18,037 bases of DNA. Source: T1Sed10-7 sp041685505. Its GTDB lineage: Bacteria > Actinomycetota > Nitriliruptoria > Nitriliruptorales > Nitriliruptoraceae. Below, piece by piece: positions 7,649 through 13,913 of the stretch. Made by a program: the position numbers and the translations under genes. Numbering within the stretch: position 1 is the stretch's first letter; each line of letters begins with the position of its first letter. Where the stretch lies: positions 1 to 18,037 of the forward strand of contig JAWLFQ010000047.1 in assembly GCA_041685505.1 (NCBI GenBank), read 5' to 3'. Under the pieces are notes generated by a model. The model was not told where the DNA came from. It searched no databases and worked only from the letters and a program-made list of their open reading frames with translations.

Positions 7649-8197
7649 TCAGCCGTCCTCGGGCTCGTGGACGCTGCCCGCTGCACGGATCGACGCGTCG
7701 TCGACGTCCCCGGGTGTCAGCGCATCCAACAGCTGCCGGCGACGGCTCGGCTTGGGTTCGTGCAGCTCCGACAGCCGCCGGAAGGAGCGGTACATCTCGA
7801 GCAGCGCCTGGCGCTGCGGCGCGGTCAGGTGGGGATCGGCCGCGACCGCCTCCTCGACATCGAGGACCAGCTCCCGCTCGTCGAGGATGCCGGCCTTGAC
7901 GTAGAGCGTCTCCGAGGAGATCTCCAGCGCCTTGGCGATGGCCTGCAGGATCTCCGCCGAGGGCTTGCGCAGCCCGCGCTCGATCTGCGACAGGTAGGGG
8001 TTGCTGACCCCGGCGATCTTGGCCAGCTTGCGCAGCGACAGCGCCGCTGCCTCCCGCTGGTGTCGGATGTAGCCGCCGAGGTCGTCCAGCGCGGAGGCGT
8101 GGTCGGGGTCGGGCACCGCGTCGTCCGCGGGCGTGGCCCGCGGCCCGACACCGTCCCCGGCGTCCGCGGCAGCGTTGTCCTCGAGGTCCTCGCTCAC
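7649..8197 (-). CDS. XRE-family helix-turn-helix transcriptional regulator
   Basis: The 182-residue protein carries one Cro/C1-type helix-turn-helix at about residues 41-104. Its recognition region reads LAKIAGVSNPYLSQIERG, followed by LRKPSAEILQAIAKAL and ETLYVKAGIL. An acidic, disordered-looking tail of about 38 residues precedes it. The C-terminal part (MYRSFRRLSEL) looks helical. The HTH resembles a widely conserved actinobacterial regulator (the type represented by M. tuberculosis Rv0474), which lies a dozen genes from mshA in that genome. A link to mshA here is therefore plausible but unproven. The GTG start is supported by AGGAG six bases upstream. It is downstream of the asparaginase gene with a 58-base gap, and may share its transcript. 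Confidence 0.88.
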   Translation of the reverse strand: MSEDLEDNAAADAGDGVGPRATPADDAVPDPDHASALDDLGGYIRHQREAAALSLRKLAKIAGVSNPYLSQIERGLRKPSAEILQAIAKALEISSETLYVKAGILDERELVLDVEEAVAADPHLTAPQRQALLEMYRSFRRLSELHEPKPSRRRQLLDALTPGDVDDASIRAAGSVHEPEDG

Positions 8198-8255
8198 GAT
8201 CCGCTCCTGGCTGGCCGGACCCGGTGGCTCCCGTCACCGAGCGGCGGCGTGGACA

Positions 8256-9329
8256 CTACCCCGTCACGCGGGCCCACCCCGCCTCCGGAGCCGTGCCCGC
8301 GACCGCGGCGCGCACCTCGGCGACCACCTCGGTCGGGCGGACCACGCCGGCCGGGCGGCCGCCACCGAGCGGTGGTGGTGGTGTCCAGGTCCCCGCTGCG
8401 ATGACCCCCAGGCCGGTGAGCAGTGCAGCGACCACGGCAGCGACCCCCCGGACCGCACCGTCCTCCGCCTTGGCCGCCAGCGACCAGGGGTGGCCGTGGG
8501 CGTCCTGCCAGGCAGCGGCGTACACGCCCTCCGCACCCACCTTGGCGAGGACCCCTGCGGCGTTGCACGCGGACTCCAGCCGACCGTGACCGCCGATCAG
8601 CAGCGGATGGGCGGCACCGGCGCGCCGCACACGTGCCGCGCGCGGGTCGATGAGCAGCCGCTGGAAGCCGACCGCGAGCGCACGCAGGGGTACGGCCACG
8701 GCCGGGGCACCGCATCCGTCGGTCCCCACGGCCGCGGGTGGACCCAGCGCCTCGGCGAGGAAGGCGAGCACCCGATGCTGCAGGGCTCCGTCGGGATCGA
8801 TCAGCTCCGCACCGTCCACGCCCAGCGACGCCCCCGCCAGCGCGAACAGCGCGTGCTTGCCGGAGCAGTTGTGCTGCAGCCGCGTCGGCACCGCCCCGGG
8901 GTCGGCTTCGGGGCTGGCAGGGGGACAGGTCAGTTCCGTGGCACGGGTCCCCGAACGGGACAGCAGCGTCATCACCGCCGCGAGGTGTGCCGGTTCGCCG
9001 CGGTGCGAGGACCACGCCACCGCGACCTCACGCAGGCTCGGCCCCGCCTCGGCGGCACCACGGTCGGCGAGCACCTGCAGGCACGCTGCCGCCTGGAAGG
9101 GCTTGACGGCGGAACGCGCGTAGGTGATCCGCTCCGCATCGCCCACCGCGGCGACGACCCGCCCGCCGGGGCCGCACACCACCACATGGCCGGCGTGGCT
9201 CGACTCGACCACCTCGACGCCGGTCCGCGCATCACGGCGGGTGACCTCGGCCAGGATCACGACGCCGGACCGAACCGGGGCGTGCAGACCGCGATCCGCG
9301 TCGCGCACATCACCACACGCCGGCGGCAC
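8256..9329 (-). CDS. Asparaginase II family protein (PF06089 type)
   Basis: The product (357 residues from the first GTG) matches the asparaginase_II family, a cytoplasmic-type group distinct from the classical E. coli AnsA/AnsB fold. Its likely reaction is L-asparagine to aspartate and ammonia. Family blocks in order: VVESSHAGHVVV, YARSAVKPFQA (70-80), AWSSHRGEPAHLAAV, LQHNCSGKHALFAL (151-164), GTDGCGAPAVAVPLRALA and IGGHGRLESA. The usual GGTGR segment reads GGHGR. The start is uncertain. The GTG at 9329 has no clear ribosome site, and a second in-frame GTG at 9308 would trim 7 residues. The family usually begins near the SGVVILAEV segment. It lies 51 bases downstream of the RsiG-like gene. 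Confidence 0.85.
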   Translation of the reverse strand: MPPACGDVRDADRGLHAPVRSGVVILAEVTRRDARTGVEVVESSHAGHVVVCGPGGRVVAAVGDAERITYARSAVKPFQAAACLQVLADRGAAEAGPSLREVAVAWSSHRGEPAHLAAVMTLLSRSGTRATELTCPPASPEADPGAVPTRLQHNCSGKHALFALAGASLGVDGAELIDPDGALQHRVLAFLAEALGPPAAVGTDGCGAPAVAVPLRALAVGFQRLLIDPRAARVRRAGAAHPLLIGGHGRLESACNAAGVLAKVGAEGVYAAAWQDAHGHPWSLAAKAEDGAVRGVAAVVAALLTGLGVIAAGTWTPPPPLGGGRPAGVVRPTEVVAEVRAAVAGTAPEAGWARVTG

Positions 9330-9380
9330 CGGCCAGGAGGGATCGCAGGTGGTGGGAGCGCGCTTGGCGGACCGTCGCGC

Positions 9381-9968
9381 TCACCCCAGCAGCTCGCGCA
9401 CGTCGGCGCGACCGTCCTTGTACCGCGCCACCAGTTCCGCCCGGAGCGCATCGATCCGTGCGAACAACTCCCGACGCCGTTGGGACAGCTCCTGCTCGAG
9501 ACCCGCGAGCCGCTCGATGACCGGATCGAGGTCAGCGATCGCCACCTCGTCGATGGCGTCGAGATCCTCCTCCGCGAGGACGGCGTCGAGCACCACGGTG
9601 TAGCGCTCCGCGTCCGGGGGCACGCGGACACGGGTGGCGCGGGCCTGGGCCGGATCGGCCTGGTGACCGCGGTCGGCCAGGATGGCGGGGAGCGCGCTGA
9701 GCAGGGCCTCCGCGGCGTCTTCGTCGCGTTCACCGAGCCGCGCTCGCAGGATGTCCAGACGGCCCTGCAGCACCCGCCGGGCGTAGGAGATCCCCTCCTC
9801 GGCGGCTTCGAAGCGCGAACGCAGCGCACGCAACTCGCTGGTGTCCAGCGCGGACAGATCCGCCAGGCGTGCCTGCGGGAGCAGCTCCTCCGGTCCCGGC
9901 AGACCAGCGAAGGACCCCTCGGCACCACGCCGAGCTGGGTCTGCACCCTGATCGTGCTGCTCGTTCAC
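9381..9968 (-). CDS. RsiG-like coiled-coil protein with a c-di-GMP-binding signature
   Basis: The 195-residue product is mostly charged, helix-forming sequence with two long amphipathic helices (about 43-80 and 146-185) separated by a short domain. The first helix contains an exact copy of the RsiG c-di-GMP signature E-x3-S-x2-R-x3-Q-x3-D: Glu57, Ser61, Arg64, Gln68, Asp72. The second repeats the spacing with one change: Glu158, Ser162, Arg165, Phe169 (not Gln), Asp173. In Streptomyces, RsiG is a c-di-GMP-dependent anti-sigma factor for WhiG whose two helices each carry the motif. By analogy this protein may bind c-di-GMP and a sigma factor, but no sigma gene is in the window. The GTG start has GGGAGG (9980-9975) six bases upstream. 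It lies between ppa and the asparaginase gene. Confidence 0.75.
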   Translation of the reverse strand: MNEQHDQGADPARRGAEGSFAGLPGPEELLPQARLADLSALDTSELRALRSRFEAAEEGISYARRVLQGRLDILRARLGERDEDAAEALLSALPAILADRGHQADPAQARATRVRVPPDAERYTVVLDAVLAEEDLDAIDEVAIADLDPVIERLAGLEQELSQRRRELFARIDALRAELVARYKDGRADVRELLG

Positions 9969-9983
9969 CGCGGACCTCCCGGG

Positions 9984-9997
9984 CGCACCACGGTGCG
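9984..9997. repeat. Palindrome directly upstream of the RsiG-like gene
   Basis: CGCACC (9984-9989) and GGTGCG (9992-9997) are perfect inverted arms around AC. The element sits 4 bases upstream of the ribosome site (9975-9980) of the RsiG-like gene. It could be an operator or a leader structure that affects translation. Confidence 0.35.
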
Positions 9998-10025
9998 GAC
10001 CCCACGCCGGTCCGCTCGGTCCGGC

Positions 10026-10031
10026 ACTCTA
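10026..10031 (-). promoter_or_regulatory. Candidate -10 element for the RsiG-like gene
   Basis: TAGAGT on the minus strand fits the actinobacterial TANNNT -10 pattern and lies about 58 bases before the GTG start, in the 117-base gap after ppa. No matching -35 was found, so this is tentative. Confidence 0.25.
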
Positions 10032-10085
10032 CCGCAACCGCCGTCCGCAGCCGCACGGTCGCCACGACCGCGATCGGTACCGCGC

Positions 10086-10598
10086 CTACTGCGGATAGGG
10101 GACCGTCTCCTCGGGCCCCGGGTACCGCTCCCGCGCCTCCTCGATGATGCGCAGGGCCGTCTCGCGGTTCTCCCAGCCACGGACGTCCACCAGCTTCTGC
10201 TCGAGGTCCTTGTAGATGCCGAAGAAGTGGGCGATCTCGTCGAGCAGATGGGTCGGCACGTCGCCGAGGAACCGCAGGCTGCGCCATCGCGGGTCGTGAT
10301 CGGCGACGGTGAGGATCTTCTCGTCCGGCCCCTTGTCGTCGCTCATGTCGAGCATGCCGAGCACCCGCGCCGTGACCACGCAGCCCGGGAAGGAGGGCTC
10401 ACCGAGGATGACGATCGCGTCGAGATGGTCGCCGTCGAGCGCGAGGGTCTCGGGGATGAAGCCGTAGTCCCCCGGGTACCGCACGGCCGTGAACAGCATC
10501 CGGTCCAGCACGAAGCACTGCCGCTGGAAGTCCCACTCGTACTTGTTCCGCGACCCCATCGGGACCTCGACGAAGACCTCGATGTTCTCGTCCATCAC
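10086..10598 (-). CDS. ppa: Inorganic pyrophosphatase, family I
   Basis: This soluble Mg2+-dependent enzyme splits pyrophosphate to two phosphates, pulling biosynthetic reactions forward. The 170-residue product has the family I layout: FVEVPMGSRNKYEWD, LFTAVRYPGDYGFIPETLA, the metal-binding segment LDGDHLDAIVIL with Asp55, Asp57 and Asp60, and HFFGIYKDLEQ near the C terminus. In the signature D-G-D-P/E-L-D the fourth position is His58 rather than Pro or Glu; the metal aspartates are intact. Start codons GTG (10598) and ATG (10595) are adjacent, and AGAAGG upstream can serve either. It is divergent from the peroxiredoxin gene. Confidence 0.95.
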   Translation of the reverse strand: MMDENIEVFVEVPMGSRNKYEWDFQRQCFVLDRMLFTAVRYPGDYGFIPETLALDGDHLDAIVILGEPSFPGCVVTARVLGMLDMSDDKGPDEKILTVADHDPRWRSLRFLGDVPTHLLDEIAHFFGIYKDLEQKLVDVRGWENRETALRIIEEARERYPGPEETVPYPQ

Positions 10599-10641
10599 GC
10601 CCTACCTTCTCTGCCACGCACGTCCGGGGCGCACCGCCGGC

Positions 10642-10694
10642 GCCTCGGCCCGGACCCTACTGGCTCAACGTCCTCCCAGGACGGGAGCCGAGGC
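10642..10694. repeat. Nested inverted repeats between ppa and the peroxiredoxin gene
   Basis: The outer arms GCCTCGGC (10642-10649) and GCCGAGGC (10687-10694) enclose an inner hairpin, CGTCCT (10669-10674) / AGGACG (10678-10683), with a 3-base loop. The outer arm ends 3 bases before the peroxiredoxin ribosome site. In RNA this could hold a leader structure; in DNA it could be a binding site in the divergent promoter region. Confidence 0.35.
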
Positions 10695-10713
10695 CCTGAG
10701 GGAGGTCACCAGC

Positions 10714-11175
10714 ATGCTCGAGGTCGGCACCGAGGCCCCGGACTTCACCCTGCCGGACCAGGACGGCACCGACGTGCAGCTGTCGACGCTGCGCGGAGCG
10801 CCGGTCCTGGTCTACTTCTACCCGCGGGATGACACCTCCGGCTGCACCACCCAGGCCTGCGGCATCCGCGACCAGTGGGGCGAGTTCGAGGAGGCCGGCG
10901 TCGCGGTCCTGGGTATCTCGCCGGACCCGGTCGACAGCCATGCGCGGTTCGCCGCCTCCTACGACCTGCCGCACCGGCTGCTCGCCGACCCCGAGCGGGA
11001 GGTGATCCGCACCTACGGCGCCTGGGGCACCAAGAGCATGTACGGGAAGGCCTACGAGGGGGTCATCCGGTCCTCGGTGCTGATCGACAGCGACGGCCAC
11101 GTCGCCGCGGCCTGGCCGAAGATCCAGCCGAAGCAGCACGCCGACGCCGTGCTCACGGCGATCGCCGCACTGTGA
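10714..11175 (+). CDS. bcp: Peroxiredoxin, PrxQ/BCP type
   Basis: This thioredoxin-fold peroxidase reduces hydrogen peroxide and organic hydroperoxides in the cytoplasm. The 153-residue product has the normal BCP length. It opens VGTEAPDFTLPDQDG. The active-site block YFYPRDDTSGCTTQACGIRD holds the peroxidatic Cys44 within P-x3-T-x2-C and a resolving Cys49 four residues later, the atypical 2-Cys PrxQ arrangement. The common TPGC is TSGC here. The C-terminal block includes RSSVLIDSDGHV. GAGGGAGG (10698-10705) precedes the ATG by 8 bases; the open frame upstream of this start lies antisense to ppa and is not coding. It converges on the ygfZ-like gene 54 bases downstream. Confidence 0.94.
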   Translation: MLEVGTEAPDFTLPDQDGTDVQLSTLRGAPVLVYFYPRDDTSGCTTQACGIRDQWGEFEEAGVAVLGISPDPVDSHARFAASYDLPHRLLADPEREVIRTYGAWGTKSMYGKAYEGVIRSSVLIDSDGHVAAAWPKIQPKQHADAVLTAIAAL

Positions 11176-11229
11176 GCTGCGGCCGTCGGTCCGCCCACGG
11201 GCGCGACCGGGTGCACCGCGCGCGTCGGG

Positions 11230-12162
11230 TCAGGTCCGCGGCCGATCGCGACGACGCACCACAGCGGGATCGTGACCCGGCGGTCGGGGATCGTCACCGA
11301 TGAGCCGCTCGACCTCGACCGCGGTGCCGTCCTCGTCCTCGAAGACCGCACCGGCCGCGGCGTCACGCGGGACGAAGGCCAGCGCGCGGCGGCCATCGGA
11401 GGTCACGCTGGTCACCTCGACCTGGTGGCGACCGCTGCCCGTACGCCAACCCGGGGCCACCGCACCGGTGACCGCCACCCGCGCGAGCCGTCGCCGCGGC
11501 TGCCCGAGCATCCACATGCGGGCCACGGCTTCCTGGCCCGGGTAGCAGCCCTTGGCGAGATGGACGTGGCTCGGCAGCAGCCCCACCTCCTCGGGCAGGT
11601 GCGGGGCAGCGACCTCACGGCCCCAGGCCGGCTCACCGCGGGCGATCCGCAGGTCCTCGAGGTCGGCCACGTCACCGTCGACGGCGCCGGCGGCCCGCAG
11701 CGCGGCGGCGGCCTGGGCACGTGCCGGTGCAGGACCGAGCACGTCGATCCCGTCGGGGCGGCTGACCAGCAACAGGTCACCGGCGAGCCGGCAACGTCCC
11801 GGCACCACGCTCAGTCCCGCAGCGGCCACGACCTCGGCCGCATCCTCGCCGCGCACCGCGAGGCTCTCCCGTTCGCGCAGCTCGAAGGTGGCGTCGAGCA
11901 GGAAGGTCCTCCCGCCGAGCACGTCGACCAGGGTGGCTGCCACCTCGCCGTCGGGCGCCAGCAGCACGAGCCGATCGCCGAGCACGACCACGTCGAACAT
12001 CGCCGAGGGCGCACCGTGGCCATCGAGGACCAGGGCGCCGCGCACATGGGTGACCGGTACGTCCAACAGGTGCTGCGAGGTCACGTCCTCGAGGTAGCGG
12101 GCGCGGTCGGCCCCGGTGACGTCGACGCGGTGCTGGGTGGTCTCGACCAGGACGGTGGGCAC
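11230..12162 (-). CDS. ygfZ: YgfZ/GcvT-family folate-binding protein
   Basis: YgfZ proteins are relatives of the glycine-cleavage T protein that bind tetrahydrofolate and help build or repair certain iron-sulfur enzymes. The 310-residue product opens with HRVDVTGADRARYLEDVTSQ, a typical YgfZ start, and carries the diagnostic motif KGCYPGQEAVARM with Cys206. Other family blocks are LRIARGEPAWGREV and the C-terminal beta-barrel region around residues 225-290. The last 20 or so residues are Arg/Pro-rich. The GTG start follows AGGAGG with a short 4-base spacer. It is transcribed away from the adjacent tRNA gene and appears to be a single-gene unit. Confidence 0.92.
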   Translation of the reverse strand: MPTVLVETTQHRVDVTGADRARYLEDVTSQHLLDVPVTHVRGALVLDGHGAPSAMFDVVVLGDRLVLLAPDGEVAATLVDVLGGRTFLLDATFELRERESLAVRGEDAAEVVAAAGLSVVPGRCRLAGDLLLVSRPDGIDVLGPAPARAQAAAALRAAGAVDGDVADLEDLRIARGEPAWGREVAAPHLPEEVGLLPSHVHLAKGCYPGQEAVARMWMLGQPRRRLARVAVTGAVAPGWRTGSGRHQVEVTSVTSDGRRALAFVPRDAAAGAVFEDEDGTAVEVERLIGDDPRPPGHDPAVVRRRDRPRT

Positions 12163-12242
12163 GATGCCTCCTGCAGGGTGCGGCGGCCGGTCAACGCCGG
12201 CAACGGTACGCGGTCATCGCCGCCGCGGGTCGCCACGGGGCC

Positions 12243-12248
12243 TAGGCT
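12243..12248 (+). promoter_or_regulatory. Candidate -10 element for tRNA-Leu
   Basis: TAGGCT fits the TANNNT pattern and ends 9 bases before the first tRNA base, a spacing common for actinobacterial tRNA promoters. No clear -35 was seen at the expected distance. Confidence 0.4.
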
Positions 12249-12257
12249 GGCGATCCC

Positions 12258-12343
12258 GCGGGTGTGGCGGAGCTGGCAGACGCAGAGGGCTTAAAACCCT
12301 CGGGGCCGCGAGGCCCGTGTGGGTTCGAACCCCACCACCCGCA
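12258..12343 (+). tRNA. tRNA-Leu (anticodon UAA)
   Basis: The 86-base gene folds as a class II tRNA. The acceptor stem GCGGGTG pairs with CACCCGC, followed by discriminator A at 12343. The D arm carries AGCTGGCAGA in its loop. The anticodon stem GAGGG/CCCTC encloses loop CTTAAAA with anticodon TAA. A long variable arm (GGGGCC, GCGA loop, GGCCC) is typical of tRNA-Leu. The T arm is GTGGG-TTCGAAC-CCCAC. CCA is not encoded. It reads UUA (and UUG by wobble), a codon that is rare in genomes this GC-rich. Confidence 0.97.
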
Positions 12344-12370
12344 CGGTCCCCCACGGTCCCGCACGGTCCC
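12341..12370. repeat. Three tandem 10-base repeats beginning in the tRNA 3' end
   Basis: The unit (G/C)CACGGTCCC occurs three times in direct succession: 12341-12350, 12351-12360 and 12361-12370. The first copy includes the last three bases of the tRNA. The array fills nearly all of the gap between the tRNA and the stop of the convergent NUDIX-YjeF_N gene. Confidence 0.7.
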
Positions 12371-12376
12371 GACCGC

Positions 12377-13849
12377 TCACGAGCCCGGCACGGCCTGGTC
12401 CGGTGTGCCGGCGTCGGTGGCGCGCTCACCTGCCGACAGGCGCACCAGCGGTCCGTGCGCGAAGGGTGGGAGCCCGTCACAGGCGACACCGAGGTCCTGC
12501 CAGGCCCGCGCCGGTACCCCGATGTCGGCGAGGTAGAGGTCCCCGACGTAGGCGTGGGTGACCGGGGCCTGCAGCCCGACCAGCGGCAGACCGAAGGCGA
12601 CGGTCACGTCCGCGGTCACGCAGGGACCACGCAGACCGCTCGCCGGATCGAGACCGCTGGGCAGCTCCGCGGCGACCACCGGGACGTCGTGGCGGCGCAG
12701 CCAGCGCACCGCCGCCCGGGGGAGATCGGTCAGGGGTGGTGTCGCACCGATACCCAGCAGCGCATCGACCAGGATCGCGCCCGGGGCGCCCGGCTGCTCC
12801 GCGGCGGTGTGGGCCTCGGCGAACCCCGCCACCTGGACACCGCAGGCCTGCAGGAGCCCGAGCTGCGCCGGGTGACGGGCAGGACCGGCGAGCAGGACCT
12901 GGACCTCGGCACCCGCGCTGAGCAGCAGGCGCGCGGCGGCCAGCCCCCCTGCACCGTTGCTCGACGGCCCCGCGAGCACGGTGACCGGGACCCCATCGAG
13001 CCCGTCACCATGCAGCCGACGCACCGCGTGGGCGAGCGCCCGGCCGACCTGCTCGGCCCGGGCCAGCGGTCCGACGCCGTGCTGGTCCAGCCAGCTGCGC
13101 AGCCGCTGGAGCTGTCCGGGGGTGACGTGGGGCAGCTCGTGCTGAGGGAGGCTGGGCAACGCACCGGAGAGGCGCGCCCGACGGCCCCAGGTGGGGACCT
13201 GTTCCCACGGCCGCACCGCACGGTCCTCACCCAGCTCGTGGGGCTGCGTCTCCCCGTGCCAGTCCGGGACCGCGGTGTCGAGCAGCACCGCGAGCACCAC
13301 CGCGGTGGCGCCCCACAGCAGGTCGTCCTCGAGCTGCCAGGCCCACGTGGAGCCCTCGAGCGACAACGGCGCATGCCGCCACCGCCGGGGATCGACCAGC
13401 CATGACAGCGGGACCCGGAGGATCTCCTCCACCTCCCACGGGTTCTCGTCCAGTCCATGGGGGGCAGCCCACCGTGCCAGGACCGGTGCGACCCAGAAGC
13501 GTGAGGGCGGGATGTAGAAGACCGGTCCGGTGCCGACCACCTCGACGCTGTCGGGGTCGAGTCCCACCTCCTCCGCGGCCTCACGCAGCGCCGCCTGCTC
13601 CACGCTCTCGCCCGCATCGAGCCGGCCACCCGGGAAGGAGAGCTGCCCGGGGTGGGAGCGCAGATCGCGCCGCCGACGGGTGAGCAGCACACGGAGACCA
13701 TCGGGGGCCTCCTCGATCAGGACCAGCACGGCGCCTGCCCGGGCGCCCTCGGGTGGGACCCGATGGGCGTCGTCGACCTGCGCGAGGGCGGCACGCAGCC
13801 GCGGCCAGAACACCTCGGCGCGCAGCTCCCGCTCGGACGCACCGGTCAT
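12377..13849 (-). CDS. NUDIX hydrolase (CoA-diphosphatase type) fused to a YjeF_N domain
   Basis: This 490-residue protein has two enzyme-type domains in one uninterrupted frame. Residues 1 to about 200 are a NUDIX hydrolase with box G75-x5-E81-x7-R89-E90-x2-E93-E94-x-G96. The block TRRRRDLRSHPGQLSFPGG just before it is the signature of CoA pyrophosphatases (NudL/UPF0035). Residues about 240-450 resemble YjeF_N (NAD(P)H-hydrate epimerase): VTVLAGPSSNGAGGLAAARL (289-308), VDALLGIG (361-368), ELPSGLDP (395-402) and YVGDLYLADIGVP. Key epimerase positions differ: the G-N-N-G-G-D-G loop has lost its Asp, and DIPSG reads ELPSG. The NUDIX half looks active; the epimerase half may be altered or regulatory. 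The ATG has GGAGGG six bases upstream. It lies 64 bases downstream of the exopolyphosphatase gene. Confidence 0.85.
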   Translation of the reverse strand: MTGASERELRAEVFWPRLRAALAQVDDAHRVPPEGARAGAVLVLIEEAPDGLRVLLTRRRRDLRSHPGQLSFPGGRLDAGESVEQAALREAAEEVGLDPDSVEVVGTGPVFYIPPSRFWVAPVLARWAAPHGLDENPWEVEEILRVPLSWLVDPRRWRHAPLSLEGSTWAWQLEDDLLWGATAVVLAVLLDTAVPDWHGETQPHELGEDRAVRPWEQVPTWGRRARLSGALPSLPQHELPHVTPGQLQRLRSWLDQHGVGPLARAEQVGRALAHAVRRLHGDGLDGVPVTVLAGPSSNGAGGLAAARLLLSAGAEVQVLLAGPARHPAQLGLLQACGVQVAGFAEAHTAAEQPGAPGAILVDALLGIGATPPLTDLPRAAVRWLRRHDVPVVAAELPSGLDPASGLRGPCVTADVTVAFGLPLVGLQAPVTHAYVGDLYLADIGVPARAWQDLGVACDGLPPFAHGPLVRLSAGERATDAGTPDQAVPGS

Positions 13850-13913
13850 GCTCGGCCCTCCTGCGCGGCGTCCGAGGTGCTCGCGGGCCGCCGCTCGGCA
13901 CCCCGCCGGTGCA

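Noticed and set aside
7308..8237. N-terminal extension of the acyltransferase frame through the XRE gene
   Set aside because: It overlaps the well-supported XRE gene on the same strand in another frame, and the added sequence is Arg/Pro/Gly-rich without domain features.
10489..10713. N-terminal extension of the peroxiredoxin
   Set aside because: It is antisense to the start of ppa. The ATG at 10714 follows a near-perfect ribosome site.
8133..10832. Plus-strand open frame of 899 residues
   Set aside because: It is antisense to the asparaginase, RsiG-like and pyrophosphatase genes and has no recognisable domain.
11192..11203. CGCCC-AC-GGGCG as a terminator between the peroxiredoxin and ygfZ-like genes
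   Set aside because: The loop is too short, the stem is only about 4 pairs, and no T-run follows.
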